Shown here piece by piece: positions 21,449-32,779 of a stretch of DNA of 64,000 nt (positions are counted from its first letter, which is position 1; the number at the start of each line of letters is the position of its first letter). This DNA comes from Apricaphanius iberus (Eukaryota; Chordata; Actinopteri; Cyprinodontiformes; Aphaniidae). Where the stretch lies: assembly GCA_028564705.1 (NCBI GenBank), contig JAPXFQ010001133.1:744001-808000 (forward strand). The letters are read 5' to 3'. The notes beneath the pieces are model-generated. The model saw only the letters and a program-made list of their open reading frames with translations. It searched no databases and was not told the DNA's origin. Position numbers and translations under genes: made by a program.

Positions 21449-22431
21449 TGGGCTTCATTTATCAAACTTGCCAACGAACAAATCTGGGTGTAAATGTTGT
21501 GTACACAAAAAATGTACACTTTTCGGCATTTATCAATCTGTTTGTGTGCAAGTTGTCTTTTTTCTTCCTTTCAAGATTATTCATGTTTTCGGCTGCCCAA
21601 TATTTTTGGAACGGATGTGCGTGCTGATCCCCTTTTGTATGATTGTCTGTCATTAAATAAGGTGCAAAATGTCAAACTCTAAAGTCTTGCACAAATTGTT
21701 GTTTTCTCAATAGCAGCAGCATACAGAAAAATTGAAGAAAAAAAAAATGTATCTCTCCCGTAAAGTGGCTTAGATAAAAATAAAAACCTAAATAGACCTA
21801 AAGTGGCAGTGAAACAGTTACTATGTAAACATTCTGTAACATATATGAATATAAATGGATAAAAAGTAACTACAAATTTTCTATGTACAACGTGATGTGC
21901 AATGTATGGTTACAGCTTAGATGTTTTTATAAGATGTTGGTTGTGCGCAAAATCCGCACAGCCGCGACATCGTGTCATTCCGGTCCCACTTCAGCTGCTA
22001 TCCATACTGGGTGTTCTGGCCACCAGCTGTGTAATATAACAATGAATAACTGCATGTAATGCTTTAGGTGACAAAGGTTGTTGCATCTAATAACCCTCCG
22101 TTCCAAGCGCACACAAGACGCACCATGGAGCTGGGTCTGCCTGTGACCTATTTCCTGCTAGTGAAGTTCCTCTTTTTAACAATCTTGGTCGTCTTTCGTT
22201 CAGCTAAGTCACAAAAACAAGGCGTGGAAGAGGCGGTTGATGAATATTTATAGGCGTGACATTCATAAATACGCTCGTTTCATCCGTGGCATTTATCAAC
22301 AAGCGCAGGTCTTTACGCACGAATCTGGGCGGATCCGAAACGTTCAGAAATCCCATTTTGGGTCTTGCGTATTTGGAATATACACCCAAAATATACACCG
22401 TTTTCTGTGCAAGTTTGATAAATGAGGCCCA
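21449..22431. mobile_element. Non-autonomous DNA transposon with GGGCCTCATTTATCAAAC ends
   Basis: TGGGCTTCATTTATCAAAC (21449) is repeated in inverse form at 22413-22431 with one mismatch, continuing CTTG on both sides. L2 reverse transcriptase sequence resumes immediately after 22431 in frame. Further subterminal phrases (GGCATTTATCA) recur near both ends. No transposase is seen. A clean target duplication is not visible, so the superfamily is left open. Confidence 0.75.
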
Positions 22432-23847
22432 TTTAATCTATCCTTAATCAATGGATATGTACCACAGGATTTTAAGATTGCTGTAATTAAACCTTTACCT
22501 AAGAAACCATCTCTTGATCAAAACGACTTAATTAACTATAGACCAATATCTAATTTTCCCTTCTTATCTAAAATCCTTGAGAAAATAGTTGCACATCAGA
22601 TTTGTGAGCATTTAAACAATAATGAGCTGTTTGAGAAGTTTCAGTCAGGCTTTAGAGCTCATCATAGCACTGAAACAGCTCTGGTGAAGGTTACTAATGA
22701 TATTCTCATAGCCTCAGACAATGGACTGGTGACCATTCTGGTCCTGTTAGATCTCAGTGCTGCCTTTGACACTGTTGATCACAATATTCTCATAGAAAGG
22801 CTTCAAAGTATCGGTACAATAGGAACAGCACTAGGTTGGTTTAATTTCAGATTTCAGTTTGTTCGGGTAATTGATAAATCTTCCTCAACCTCAATGGTTA
22901 CTTGCGGAGTACCACAGGGTTCAGTGCTTGGGCCGATTCTTTTTACTATATATATGCTTCCTGTTGGTAAAATAATTAGGCAGCATGGGATACATTTCCA
23001 TAGTTACGCAGATGATACACAGCTATATCTATCTATAAATCCTGATGAATCCAATCAGTTAGGTAGACTACAGGCATGTCTGGAAGACATAAAAATTTGG
23101 ATGACTCTAAACTTCTTGCTTCTGAATTCTGATAAAACAGAAGTTGTCGTCTTTGGACCAGAAGCTCTGAAAAAGAAACTACTTAGTCAACTTCTTCACC
23201 TGGACGGCATTAAATTAGCCTCTAGTAATAAAGCAAAGAACCTCTGTGTTATTTTTGACCAAGATATGTCATTTAGATCTCACATTAAAGAAATCTCTAG
23301 GATTTCCTTTTTTCACCTTAAGAATATTGCAAAAATTAGAACCATCCTGTCCAGGAGTGATGCTGAAAAACTAGTCCATGCCTTTGTTACTTCAAGGCTG
23401 GATTACTGTAACTGTCTATTATCAGGTAGTCCACAGAAAACAATTAAAAGTCTTCAGTTAGTCCAAAATGCTGCTGCTAGGATTCTAATGAATAAAAGAA
23501 GAAGAGATCACATTTCCCCTGTTTTAGCTTCTCTTCACTGGCTCCCAGTAAAATCTAGAATAGAATTCAAGATCCTCCTTCTGACATTTAAAGCTCTTAA
23601 TAATCAAGCTCCATCATACATAAGAGACCTGATTGTTCCATATGTTCCTAACAGAGACCTTCGCTCTCAGACTGCAGGTTTACTGGTAGTTCCTAGGATT
23701 TCTAAAAGTAGAATGGGTGGCAGATCTTTCAGCTATCAGGCTCCCCTCCTATGGAACAGGCTCCCAGGGTTTGTTCGTGAAGCAGACAACTTGTCTATCT
23801 TTAAAACTAGGCTTAAAACCTTCCTCTTTGACAAAGCTTACAGTTAG
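22432..23847 (+). pseudogene. L2 ORF2 reverse transcriptase and C-terminal region (open 471 codons)
   Basis: Continuously open from the transposon junction to a stop at 23845. Reverse transcriptase blocks in order: KPLPKKPSLDQNDLINYRPI (fingers), FQSGFRAHHSTETAL, LDLSAAFDTVDHNIL (motif A with the first catalytic Asp), CGVPQGSVLGPILF (motif B), FHSYADDTQLYLS (motif C, the Asp-Asp pair), then KTEVVVFG and the thumb-like C-terminal region ending SFSYQAPLLWNRLPG. Sequence between motif A and B (GTALGWFNF) looks altered relative to the usual FRSYL phrase. The open frame implies fairly recent insertion, but the upstream breaks make it a pseudogene. Confidence 0.9.
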
Positions 23848-24159
23848 AGACAGGTTAACAGGTAGCTAGGTAGAGACGGGTTAATGTTAGTAGTCAGGTA
23901 GAGTAGCTAGGTAGAGATAGATTAATATAAGCCAGGTAGAGTGTTAGTAGCTAGGTCTCCTAGTAAGTAGGAGACAGGTTAATGTTAGTAGCTATGCTGC
24001 TTTAGGCTAGGCTGTTGGAGGACATTATAGAGTCAGTTACTCTTTTCTCTCCTACTTCTCCCCAACTGCATGACGTGAATTCAAGTGCTAACCTGTTTTC
24101 TCTTAGTCTCTTTATACAGTATGTGCTCCTGACACGCCCTGCTTGACGACCCTGACTAA

Positions 24160-24811
24160 AGCCTAGTTTATGCTTCTGCGTTTTGACGTAGATGGATTGA
24201 CGCAATGCCATTATCCGTCAACGCAAGGGCTCTCCGTTACCTATGCAAGGACACACGGAGTAGAAGGCCAATTTTTAACTATCCGTCTCCGTCAACGGAG
24301 AGCTTATGCATCTGATTGGTCATGTTCAGTAACAGTCAGAGATCGCTTCACCAGAATGGGGTGAATCATTAGTTAATGCAGTGTTTGGCCACTATATGCT
24401 TATATTGAAAGGATCATTTATCTAATCTGCTCTTTTGGAGATTTTGAACACAAGGAGGTGTAGGAAACAACAAAAAGGCTGCTGTGTTTGTTTCTATGTG
24501 TTTCTAGAGGATTCTATGAGCTGCACTTCTAGTAAAAAGCTTTACAGCTTAATCAAAACCTACTTTCTGTCGTTCATTGCTCCTTGAGGAAGAAATGCGT
24601 TTACAGGCCTAGAAAAAAACAGAAGCGGCGCTGTGTGAGAGTAGGCAGAGACACCATGAAAACTTAGCACCCCCTGCGGTCCTGGTCTAGCAACGCTGAA
24701 AAAACAAAAGAGAATGGAGTGGAAGAGCGGAGTACTATAAACAGAAAACGTCTCCGTCAATACGTCTGCGTCTGAGTGCAAATTTGCGGTCGGAGAAGCA
24801 TAAACTAGGCT
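24160..24811. mobile_element. PIF/Harbinger-like MITE in the L2 3' UTR
   Basis: Ends AGCCTAGTTTATGCTTCT (24160) and AGAAGCATAAACTAGGCT (24794-24811) are perfect inverted repeats over 18 bp. TAA flanks both sides (24157-24159, 24812-24814). The other L2 copy (position 497 on) reads straight through this point as CTGACTAAGATGGCATT, confirming the empty site. The 652-bp interior has no transposase frame. Confidence 0.88.
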
Positions 24812-25182
24812 TAAAATGGCATTCCAGTGGAGGAACGTTCTCCACGTCCTGCTACCAACTGCTGCTTGTGCATCAGTTCTGTTGCTCTTTCTGTGTCTCT
24901 GCTGCCTTCTCCAAACCACAGACGGTCTCAGCAGATGACCGCTTATGCTGAGCCTGGTTCTGCTGAAGGTTTCTTCCTGTTAAAAGGGAGTTTTTCCTTT
25001 CCACTGTCGCTTCAAGCTTGCTCAGTGTGAGGGATTGCTGAGAATTCACGACACAATCTTCTGTGGTTCTTAACTTCCGAAATTAAACATATTGTAATAA
25101 CTCTTCTTGGAAAGTGCCTTGAGATGACATCTGTTGTGAAACGGCACTATATAAATAAACTGAATTGAATGCAATTGAATTA

Positions 25183-25472
25183 ATTTCAACACTTCTGAGT
25201 TTTAAATTTTAATTTTGTGGCTTTTTTGACAAAAGGGCATTTCCACGTTTTTCTGGAAAATATATGACATTACTCTAAAACCTTTTGATTGTTTTGGGTA
25301 GAAATTTACTCCAAAAATATTTTTTTGTCTACAGCTGGCTTAACTCTGTCATACTGGTTGTCACATGTGACTCTTAGCTTTTTGTGCTTTACATAGGACT
25401 GAAGAGTTAAAGGTTGGATATGGAACATGAGCACAATAGCGACATTTAATGTGTTTAGGTTGTAGTTACAAT
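25183..25472. other. Right flank of L2, repeated from the left flank
   Basis: No gene. 25188-25275 aligns with 18411-18548: CACTTCTGAGTTTT and TTTTTCTGGAAA(A/G)TAT occur in the same order on both sides. This suggests the L2 landed within a local repeat. Confidence 0.45.
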
Positions 25473-25890
25473 CTATCTAGTGTAGGCTTCCTCTAAAACT
25501 ACTCTAGTTTCTGTTAGCTAGCTAGGTAAGTTAGCTAGTGAGTTAGCTTACCAATCCAGGAGGAAAGTCTCAGTTTCTGCGTGTGTTTGATGGTGTAGAA
25601 ATGTTTTATGTGGGACCATCTAGTGTAGGCTTCACCTAAAACTACTCTAGTTTCTGCTAGCTAGCTAGTTAAGTTAGCTAACCGGTCAAGAAGAAAAGTC
25701 TCAGTTTCTGCCTGTGTTTCATGGCGTAAAAAATGTTTTATGTGGTTCTATCTAGTATGGGCTCACCTAAAACTAACCTAGTTTATGTTAGCTAGCTAGT
25801 TAAGTTAGCTAGTGAGTCAGCTTACCGATCCAGGAGGAAAGTCTCCTTTTATGCGTGTGTTTGATGGCGTAAAAATGTTTTATGTGGGTC
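25473..25890. repeat. Tandem repeat cluster 1, 143-bp monomer (about 3 copies)
   Basis: Successive copies of the CCATCTAGTGTAGGCTTC phrase begin at 25473, 25616 and 25748 (spacing 143 and 132). Each monomer contains a GCTAGC-rich block (TTAGCTAGCTAGTTAAGTTA) and a CCAGGAGGAAAGTCTC block. On the minus strand most monomers read HIKHFY-IKHTQK followed by SSWIG and then a GGTAAGC splice-donor-like site. The last copy stops at about 25888. Confidence 0.8.
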
Positions 25891-27359
25891 CTGGGTATAG
25901 CCAGCCTCTCGCCTGTTGATAGTTCAACCCCCCCACCCCATTCCAGCTGAATGGATGTTAATAAACTGTAAAACCACAAATCTGAGATTGCTCCAAATAA
26001 ACAGGTGGGTATTCCATGAAGAGAGCTCAATAAATTGAGGCCAATTTGAAATATTCTTGCATAAGTTATCCTTACAGTTCAGTCCTGGTTTAACCGGTTT
26101 CACCAATTATGCTCAGGTAAATTCAATCCCCATTGGTTCAAACCAGGCTCATGTGTGCTTAATGTTAGTCATGGGGAGATTGTGTTTGATAACTTACAGT
26201 ATGAACAGGCCAAACACTCTAGTATTAGAAGCAAAAGTAAAAATAAACTGCATTTCCATCGACCAACACCCTGTGTTCTCTTAGTCCAGCGATTATCAGC
26301 TTGCTAACTTCTGCTAACACACGTAACATATGCTATCTGTGCTGTTTAACAGGACAGTCTTTTATCTCCCTGTTCTTCCTGTTTATCACTAAATAAATTA
26401 TTTCATATATAAATAGATGTATTAATTAAATACATCTATCAGTTACTGGAGGCCACTGTCTAACATCACCAATTCAGGTATTCATCATGCTGTCATTGTA
26501 GAGGCTCAGTTACTAATCACAGCATAATGAATGAATTGTTGTTGGTCACCGCAGCAATGGTGGCTCCTACACAAATCCTTCGCCAAATTTGTTTGTACCT
26601 GCAAACCTTGCCAGGGATTTTTTTTTAACTATGCACTCTAGTTAAACTAGACAGCAAGGCATGAAACACACTTCATTATGCGATAACATGGACTACAGGA
26701 CTTATGTACTAAGAATTAAAACCAAAGGAGGGGACGCAGGACTCCTGATTACTTGATAATGTAACAAAGAACATCACTTTTTGTGTATTCAGTTGCGTTG
26801 TTTTGAATTTTGACACTTTTTATGCACTATCGGACTAATGTAGAGTGAGTTGAACCTCTGCAAACAAATATTTGCATCCTAGATCAGTACAGGAAGGCAC
26901 AAAAGGGTTCAGCATTTTCCTACTGTTTCCAAACAGAATATAACATTTGGATCATTAAGATACTATTACAGAAACAGAATTGCTCCCCCTAGAGTTGAGT
27001 CTTGAACTCTGTCCGTACTTTGTCTTAAAAGCAGATAAACCATAATATTTACCCTGTATACTCAGTGAAATTCAGATTAACATCACCAGTATCTCAGCCT
27101 CTGCCACTGCTTACGATGCAGCAGTACACATCCACTACTTGGCTCACAGTGTGAACATTTTGTCAGTCTCACTGGGGTTAAGCTGGTCCTGTATACGTAC
27201 AATGAGAGATTGGGTTGTTAATACATGCCGCTTTAGATTTTCTCACTATACTCACCGTCATACACACACTCAGGCAAAGGGACAAAGAAGACACACATAC
27301 ACACACAGATAAATTCATCCAGATTGAAACTGGCACGCACACAAACACACAGAGGCCCC
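25891..27359. other. Unassigned sequence between tandem clusters
   Basis: No gene. 26608-26690 (CCAGGGATTTT to ATTATG) resembles 33915-34000, so it is a piece of an undefined dispersed repeat. 27280-27345 is CA-rich simple sequence. Confidence 0.35.
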
Positions 27360-27530
27360 AGCAGACACTTCCAGGTCCCTAACGAGGTCGCTAATTAACT
27401 CACCCACTTGGGCTCGCTCATTTTCATACGAGGTGCACATTGCTTTTTTGACAGGAGAAAATTGCCGGGCAATTAAATCATCTGAAGACGAACTCTCCGG
27501 CAGCTGGTATTAACGGCTAAATGTTACATC
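27360..27530. other. Candidate conserved non-coding element
   Basis: Balanced, non-repetitive sequence rich in homeodomain-type cores (CTAATTAACTC, CAATTAAATCA) and an E-box-like CAGCTGG, between simple-repeat and AT-rich DNA. Conservation cannot be judged from one genome. This is an inference from composition only. Confidence 0.25.
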
Positions 27531-27789
27531 CATTTTGAAAAAAAGTGACACTGGAGAAGCTGTACAGTGAGTGAGTGTTGGAACAGCTGTGGTATTATGG
27601 TACGGGCTGTTGTATATTTCAAAAAACAATAAAAATAGCCCTTTGTCTTTAGAAAAGAACAAAATAGCACAACATGATAAATGTACCTTTTAGGCAGTTT
27701 ATCCAATATATTCCATATTAAAACAGGCTTCAATTACTAGATAAGTAATATAACAAAAACAGTACTTTACCCATCTGAAGGTCTAAAAT

Positions 27790-28085
27790 AAGGCAAGGCA
27801 GGCAAGGCAATTTTATTTGTATAGCACACTTTCAACACAAGGCAATTCAAGATGCTTTACATGATTAAATTTGGAACACAGCATAAATCACTTTGATGAT
27901 TAAAATACAAGAAAGCATTTAGAATAAGACAATAATGAAGAATAAAGACAATATTTAGAATTCAAATTAAAAACAGGCCAATAAAAAGCAATAATACGAA
28001 CAGTTACTCATAGGCAATTCTAAAAAGATAGGTTTTAATTTTAGACTTATAAGAGTTCAGTTCCAGGTTTGCTGCCGTTACGCCC
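27790..28085 (-). repeat. Retroposon 3' tail with AAGGC repeats
   Basis: Starts with AAGGCAAGGCAGGCAAGGCA, then TTTTATTTGTATAGCAC and AAGATGCTTTACATG. On the minus strand this is the 3' end layout of a common teleost retroposon. Ends near GTTTGCTGCCGTTACGC. Family is not determined and there is no coding part. Confidence 0.55.
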
Positions 28086-28134
28086 AGTGACCAACCTGAA
28101 CTGTATCTAGTGAGGAATGCATCCTAGAGGAGTT

Positions 28135-28570
28135 TAGCTAACGTTAGCAAAGTTAGCTAGTGAGTTAGCTTACCAATCCAGGAGGAAAGTCTCTGTTTCT
28201 GAGTGTGTTTGATGGTGTACAAAATGTTTTATGTGGGTCCATCTAGTGTAGGCTTCACCTAAAACTATTGTAGTTTCTGTTACTTAACTAGTTAAGTTAG
28301 CTAGTGAGTTAGCTTACCGATCCTGTACGAAAGTCTCCTTTTCTGCGTGTGTTTGATGGCATAGAAATGTTTTATGTGGGTTCATCTAGTGTAAGCTTCA
28401 CCTAAAAGTACTCTAGTTTCTGTTAGCTAGCTAGTTAACTTAGCTAGTGAGTTAGCTTACCGATCCAGGAAAGAATTCTCTGTTTCTGCATGTGTTTGAT
28501 GGCATAGAAATGTTTTATGTGGGTCCATCTAGTGTAGGCTTCACTTAAAACTACTCTAGTTTCTGTTCTT
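28135..28570. repeat. Tandem repeat cluster 2, same 143-bp monomer
   Basis: The CATCTAGTGTAGGC phrase recurs at 28239, 28382 and 28525, exactly 143 bp apart, with a leading partial unit from 28140. The monomer is the one in cluster 1, 2.2 kb upstream, with the same GCTAGC-rich block and minus-strand donor-like GGTAAGC. Confidence 0.85.
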
Positions 28571-28817
28571 CTACGGTAACTCCTCTCCTGAGACGGATAA
28601 CAATATCTTTGGGGCTCTGAAGCAGCTGCTGGACTTGCTGACTCCACCATTCTTCCCAGTACCATCCCAGCTGTGCCAACAATATAGTTGGATCATAGAG
28701 ACCGTATCTGTCAACATGCAATGGCGCCCACTACTGGCTGTCGATGGAAGCATAATTATTATTGTCGTGCCCGTTTTAAGTATACACTTTATTATATTTC
28801 AGTTCAAATGTAAATTG
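28571..28817 (-). other. Exon-like open segment joined to tandem cluster 2
   Basis: A minus-strand frame (28444-28665) runs from unique sequence (MVLGRMVESASPAAASEPQR) without a stop into the last monomer (THIKHFYAIKH, then SWIG) and meets the donor-like GGTAAGC. It could be a fossil exon whose 3' part was amplified into the 143-bp array, or coincidence. No protein family is recognised. Confidence 0.3.
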
Positions 28818-29121
28818 TTAAAGGAGACATATCATGGAAAATCCACTTTTTTATCCCTTAAATGCATGTAAATGTGTATTTTGGGTGTTTAGGAGAGCAG
28901 ACAACATTTATTCTCTTCTGGTGCTGTGTTTATATCTTTACATTCTTTTTTGGTCATATTTTTCAGTCTGTTTAGTTTTATTTCCTATTAGGTTTTCTTG
29001 TCTATTACGTCACAGCATTTGTTGTTGAACTGCCAAATAAGGTGATGGACTTCCGGGTAACCAATTTCGTGAAGCCGCCATTTTTTCTCCCCCACAGCGA
29101 TTTTGTAGTCCAAGGTCAGTC

Positions 29122-29367
29122 ATGTCGAAATTACAAGAAAGCAAGTCAAAATGTTCAGTTATTGGGTGTATTAACCCACACAAATCCCTACATCGACCCC
29201 CAGCATCAGAGCCTCTGAGAAGTGCCTGGTTAAATTTCATTTTTAGTGGAAATATACCGACATCCGAGGGGAAAGTTCTCCTCGTTTGCGTCCACTTCGA
29301 GGACGAGTGCTTCAGCAACCTCGGTCTGTATCAGGAGGGATTTGCCAAAAAGACTTTGTCTGATTGA
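29122..29367 (+). CDS. THAP-domain protein encoded by the TTAA transposon (81 aa)
   Basis: The frame encodes a C2CH THAP finger: CSVIGC (C-x4-C, residues 11-16), a basic HKSLHRPP loop, an invariant-type tryptophan in LRSAWLNF, and CVHFEDECF (C-x2-H plus the aromatic end). THAP domains bind DNA and occur in P-element, Kolobok and related transposases and in their domesticated host proteins. The ATG at 29122 lies 10 residues before the first cysteine, as is usual for THAP proteins. The frame stops at 29367, just after the domain, and in another frame a few residues continue (LCLIEGAVPSLHG). Either the protein is THAP-only, or the frame is the first exon of a longer lost transposase. No splice evidence can be judged. 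Confidence 0.7.
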   Translation: MSKLQESKSKCSVIGCINPHKSLHRPPASEPLRSAWLNFIFSGNIPTSEGKVLLVCVHFEDECFSNLGLYQEGFAKKTLSD

Positions 29368-29911
29368 GGGGGCAGTTCCTTCTCTCCACGGAAACGACGG
29401 ACAAAGAAAAGCGGTAAGCTTCAAATAACACTAAAATGACAGTAAACTTTATTTTAGACATGAATGTTGTGTCCCCTCCCTGGCTGCCACCTTATCGCGG
29501 TGGAGGGGTTTGAGTGTCCCAATGATCCTGGGAGCTATGTTGTCTGGGGCTTTATGCCCCTGGTAGGGTCACCCATGGCAAACTGGTCCTAGGTGAGGGA
29601 TCAGACAAAGCGCAGCCCGACGACCCCTATGATGAATCAAATAAATGGATCTAGTGTTCCCTCGCCCGGAACGCGGGTCACCGGGGCCCCACTCTGGAGC
29701 CAGGCCTGGAGGTGGGGCACGTTGGCGAGCGCCTGGTGGCCGGGCCTTTTTCCATGGGGCCCGGCCGGGCTTAGCCCGAAGAGGAAACATGGGCCCCCCT
29801 TCCCATGAGCTCACCACCTGTGGGAGGGGCCATAGGGGTCGGGTGCAGTGCAAGATGGGTAGTAGCTGAAGTCAGGGACCTTGGTGGTCTGATCCTCGGC
29901 TGCAGAAGCTG

Positions 29912-30843
29912 GCTCTTGGGACGTGGAACGTCACCTCTCTGGTTGGGAAGGAGCCGGACCTGGTGTGCGAGGTTGAGAGATTCTGACTGGACATCGTCGG
30001 CCTTGCCTTGACGCATGGCTCTGGCTCTGGAACCCGTCTCCTCAAGAGGGGTTGGACTCTCTTCCACTCTGGAATTGCTCCCGGTGAGAGGCCCCGAGCT
30101 GGGGTGGGCATACTTGTTGCCCCCCATATCGGCGCCTGTTTGTTGGGGTTTACCCCGACGAATGAGAGGGTAGCCTCCCTCCACCTGCGGGTGGGGGGAC
30201 GGGTTCTGACTATTGTTTGTACCTATGCACCAAAGAGTAGATCAGGCTACCCACCCAATTTGGAGTCCTTGGAGGGAGTGCGGGAGAGTGTTCCTTCTGG
30301 AGACTCCTTAATTCTACTGGGGGACTTCAAAGCTCACGTGGGCAATGACAGTGAGACCTTGAGAGGCGTGGTTGGGCGGTATGGTCCCCCCGATCTGAAC
30401 CCGAGCAGTGTTTTGTTGCTCGTCATGGATGGTCCATAACGAACACCATGTTCAAGCATAAGGGTGTTCATGTGTGCACTTGGCACCAGGACACCCTTGG
30501 CCGCGGCTCGATGATCGACCTGGTTGTCATTTCATCTGACTTGCAGCCGCATGTTTTGGACACTCGGGTGAAGAGAGGACCGGAGCTATCCACCGACCAC
30601 TACCTGGTGGTGAGTCGGCTCCGGTGGTGGGGGAGGACGCCGGACAGACCTGGCAGGCCCAAACGTGTTGTGAGAGTCTGCTGGGAACGTCTGGCGGAGT
30701 CTCCTGTCAGAAGGGGTTTTATCTCTCACCTCCGGCAGAACTGCAAACACGTCCCTCGGGAGACGGGGGACATTGAGTCCGAACGGGCCATTTTCCGTGC
30801 CTCCATTGTCGAAGCGCTGACTGTAGTAGTGGCCGCAAGGTAG
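29912..30843 (+). pseudogene. Rex3 ORF: AP-like endonuclease
   Basis: Reads LGTWNVTSLVGKEPDLVCEV from 29915, then crosses a stop near 29983. It continues in the frame 30008-30439 with [28 protein letters not shown] and [12 protein letters not shown] (Asp/Asn of the nuclease), then shifts near 30430. The frame 30448-30843 carries the rest (WHQDTLGRGSMIDLVVISSD, then STDHYLVVS with the final Asp-His). The domain would nick genomic DNA for target-primed reverse transcription. At least one stop and two frame changes disable it. Confidence 0.85.
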
Positions 30844-31139
30844 TTGGTGCCTGTCGCGGTGGCAATCATCGAACCCGCTGGTGGACACCGGCGGTGAGGG
30901 ATGCTGTCAAGCTGAAGAACGAGTCCTATCGGGCCTTTTTGGCCTGTGGTACTCCAGAAGCAGCTGATAGGTACTGGCAGGCCAAGCGGAGTGCGGCTCG
31001 GATGGTCGCTGAGGCAAAACCCGGGCTTGGGAGGAGTTTGGAGACCCATGGAGAATGACTTCCGTATGGCTTCGAAGCGATTCTGGTCCAACATCTGGCA
31101 TCTCGGGGGGGTGGGCGGTCTGCCCCCAGTGGGGGCGCA

Positions 31140-32779
31140 GTGCTGCCGACCTCAACCTGGGACGTCTTGGGTCGGTGGATGGAATACTTCGAAGACCTCC
31201 TCAATCCCACCGACACGCCTTCCTGTTTTGAAGCAGAGTCTGGGGACTCTGGGACGGGCTCTCCAATTTCTGGTGCTGAAGTCGCCGAGGTTGTTAAAAA
31301 GCTCATCGGTGGCGAGGCTCCGGGGGTGGATGAGATTCGGCCGGAGTTCCTCAAGGCTCTGGATGTTTTAGGGCTGTGTTGGTTCACGCGGCTTTGCGAT
31401 ATTGCGTGGACATCGGGGGCAGTTCCCTTGGATTGGCAGACCGGGGTGGTGGTCCCCCTCTTTAAAAAGGGGGACCACAGAGTGTGTTCCAACTATAGGG
31501 GGATCACACTTCTGAGCCTCCCTGGTAAGGTCTATTCAGGGGTTCTGGAGAGGAGGGTACGACGGATAGTCGAACCTCGGATTCAGGAGGAACAATGCGG
31601 TTTTCGTCCTGGCCGTGGAACACTGGACCAGCTCTACACCCTCGGCAGGGTCCTGGAGGGTGCGTGGGAGTTCGCCCAACCGGTCTACATGTGCTTTGTG
31701 GACTTGGAGAAGGCGTTCGACCGTGTCCCTCGGGGTGTCCTGTGGGGGGTATCCGGGAGTATGGGGTACCAGGCCCTTTGATACGGGCTGTTAGGTCCCT
31801 GTATGACCGGTGTCAGAGTCTGGTTCGCATTGCCGGCAGTAAGTCGGACTCGTTTCCAGTGAGAGTTGGACTCCGCCAAGGTTGCCCTTTGTCACCGGTC
31901 CTGTTCATAACGTTTATGGACAGGATTTCTAGGTGCAGCCAAGGTGTTGAGGGGATCCGTTTTGGTGACCTCAGGATCGGGTCTCTGCTTTTCGCAGATG
32001 ATGTGGTCTTGTTGGCTTCGTCTGAACGTGATCTACAGGCTCTCGTTGGAGCGGTTCGCACCGAGTGTGAAGCGGCTGGGATGAGATCAGCACCTCCAAA
32101 TCCGAGACCATGGGTCTTGAGTCGGAAAAGGGTAGGGTGCTTTCTTCGGGTTGGGGATGAGGTCCTTCCTCAAGTGGAGGAGTTTAGGTATCTGGGGGTC
32201 TTGTTCACGAATGAGGGAAAAATGGAGCGGGAGATCGATGGACGGATTGGTAGGGCGTCTGCAGTCATGCGGGCGCTGTACCGGTCTGTCGTGGTGAAGA
32301 GAGAGCTGAGTCGAAAGGCGAAGCTCTCGATTTACCGGTCGATCTACGTTCCTACCCTCATCTATGGTCACGAACGCTGGGTGGTGACCGAAAGAACGAG
32401 ATCACGGATACAGGCGGCTGAAATGAGTTTCCTCCGTAGGGTGGCTGGGCTCTCCCTTAGAGATAGGGTGAGAAGCTCGGTCATCCGGAGGGAGCTCAGA
32501 GTAGAGCCGCTGCTCCTCCACATCGAGAGGAGCCTGTTGAGGTGGCTCGGGCATCTAGTCAGGATGCCTCCTGGACGCCTCCCTGGTGAGGTGTTCCGGG
32601 CATGTCCCACCGGGAGGAGACCCAGGGGAAGACCCAGGACCCGTTGGAGAGATTATGTCTCCCAGCTGGCCTGTGAACGCCTCGGGATTCCTCCCGAGGA
32701 GCTGGCCCAAGTGGCCGGGGAGAGGCAAGTCTGGGTCTCCTTGCTTAGGCTACTGCCCCCGCGACCCGACCCCGGATAA
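31140..32779 (+). pseudogene. Rex3 ORF: reverse transcriptase
   Basis: Frame 31140-31781 encodes GVDEIRPEFLKAL, DWQTGVVVPLFKKGDHRVC, NYRGITLLSLPGKVYSGVLE and MCFVDLEKAFDRVPRG (motif A). After a single-base-type shift near 31755 the frame ending at 32779 continues VGLRQGCPLSPVLFITFMDR (motif B), LLFADDVVLLASSERDLQ (motif C Asp-Asp), YLGVLFTNEGKMEREIDGRI and the RTE C-terminal segment MPPGRLPGEVFRACPTGRRP to LLPPRPDPG. The segment between the endonuclease and RT (30843-31140) is also shifted. Domain order and length match the family. Confidence 0.92.

Larger units (their letters stand above)
18550..25182 (+). mobile_element. Near-full-length L2 LINE interrupted by three DNA transposons
   Basis: The order is 5' UTR, ORF1, apurinic-type endonuclease, reverse transcriptase, 3' UTR with repeats of a GGTAGCTAGGTAGAG-like phrase, and the terminal GCACTATATAAATAAACTG with GAATT/TTGAA tail. 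This is the structure of the L2 (Maui-type) clade of teleosts. Removing the inserts at 20352-20973, 21449-22431 and 24160-24811 leaves about 4.4 kb. The reverse transcriptase frame is intact over its whole remaining length, but ORF1 and the endonuclease are frameshifted, so the copy is not active. The 5' end is placed where L2-like sequence begins and is approximate. Confidence 0.9.

Noticed and set aside
22432..23847. Host gene encoding a reverse transcriptase-like protein
   Set aside because: The frame is embedded in a complete L2 structure with ORF1, endonuclease and the L2 tail, so it is transposon-derived.
25473..28570. CRISPR-like array
   Set aside because: Direct repeats occupy the whole 143-bp monomer with no unique spacers, and the genome is vertebrate.
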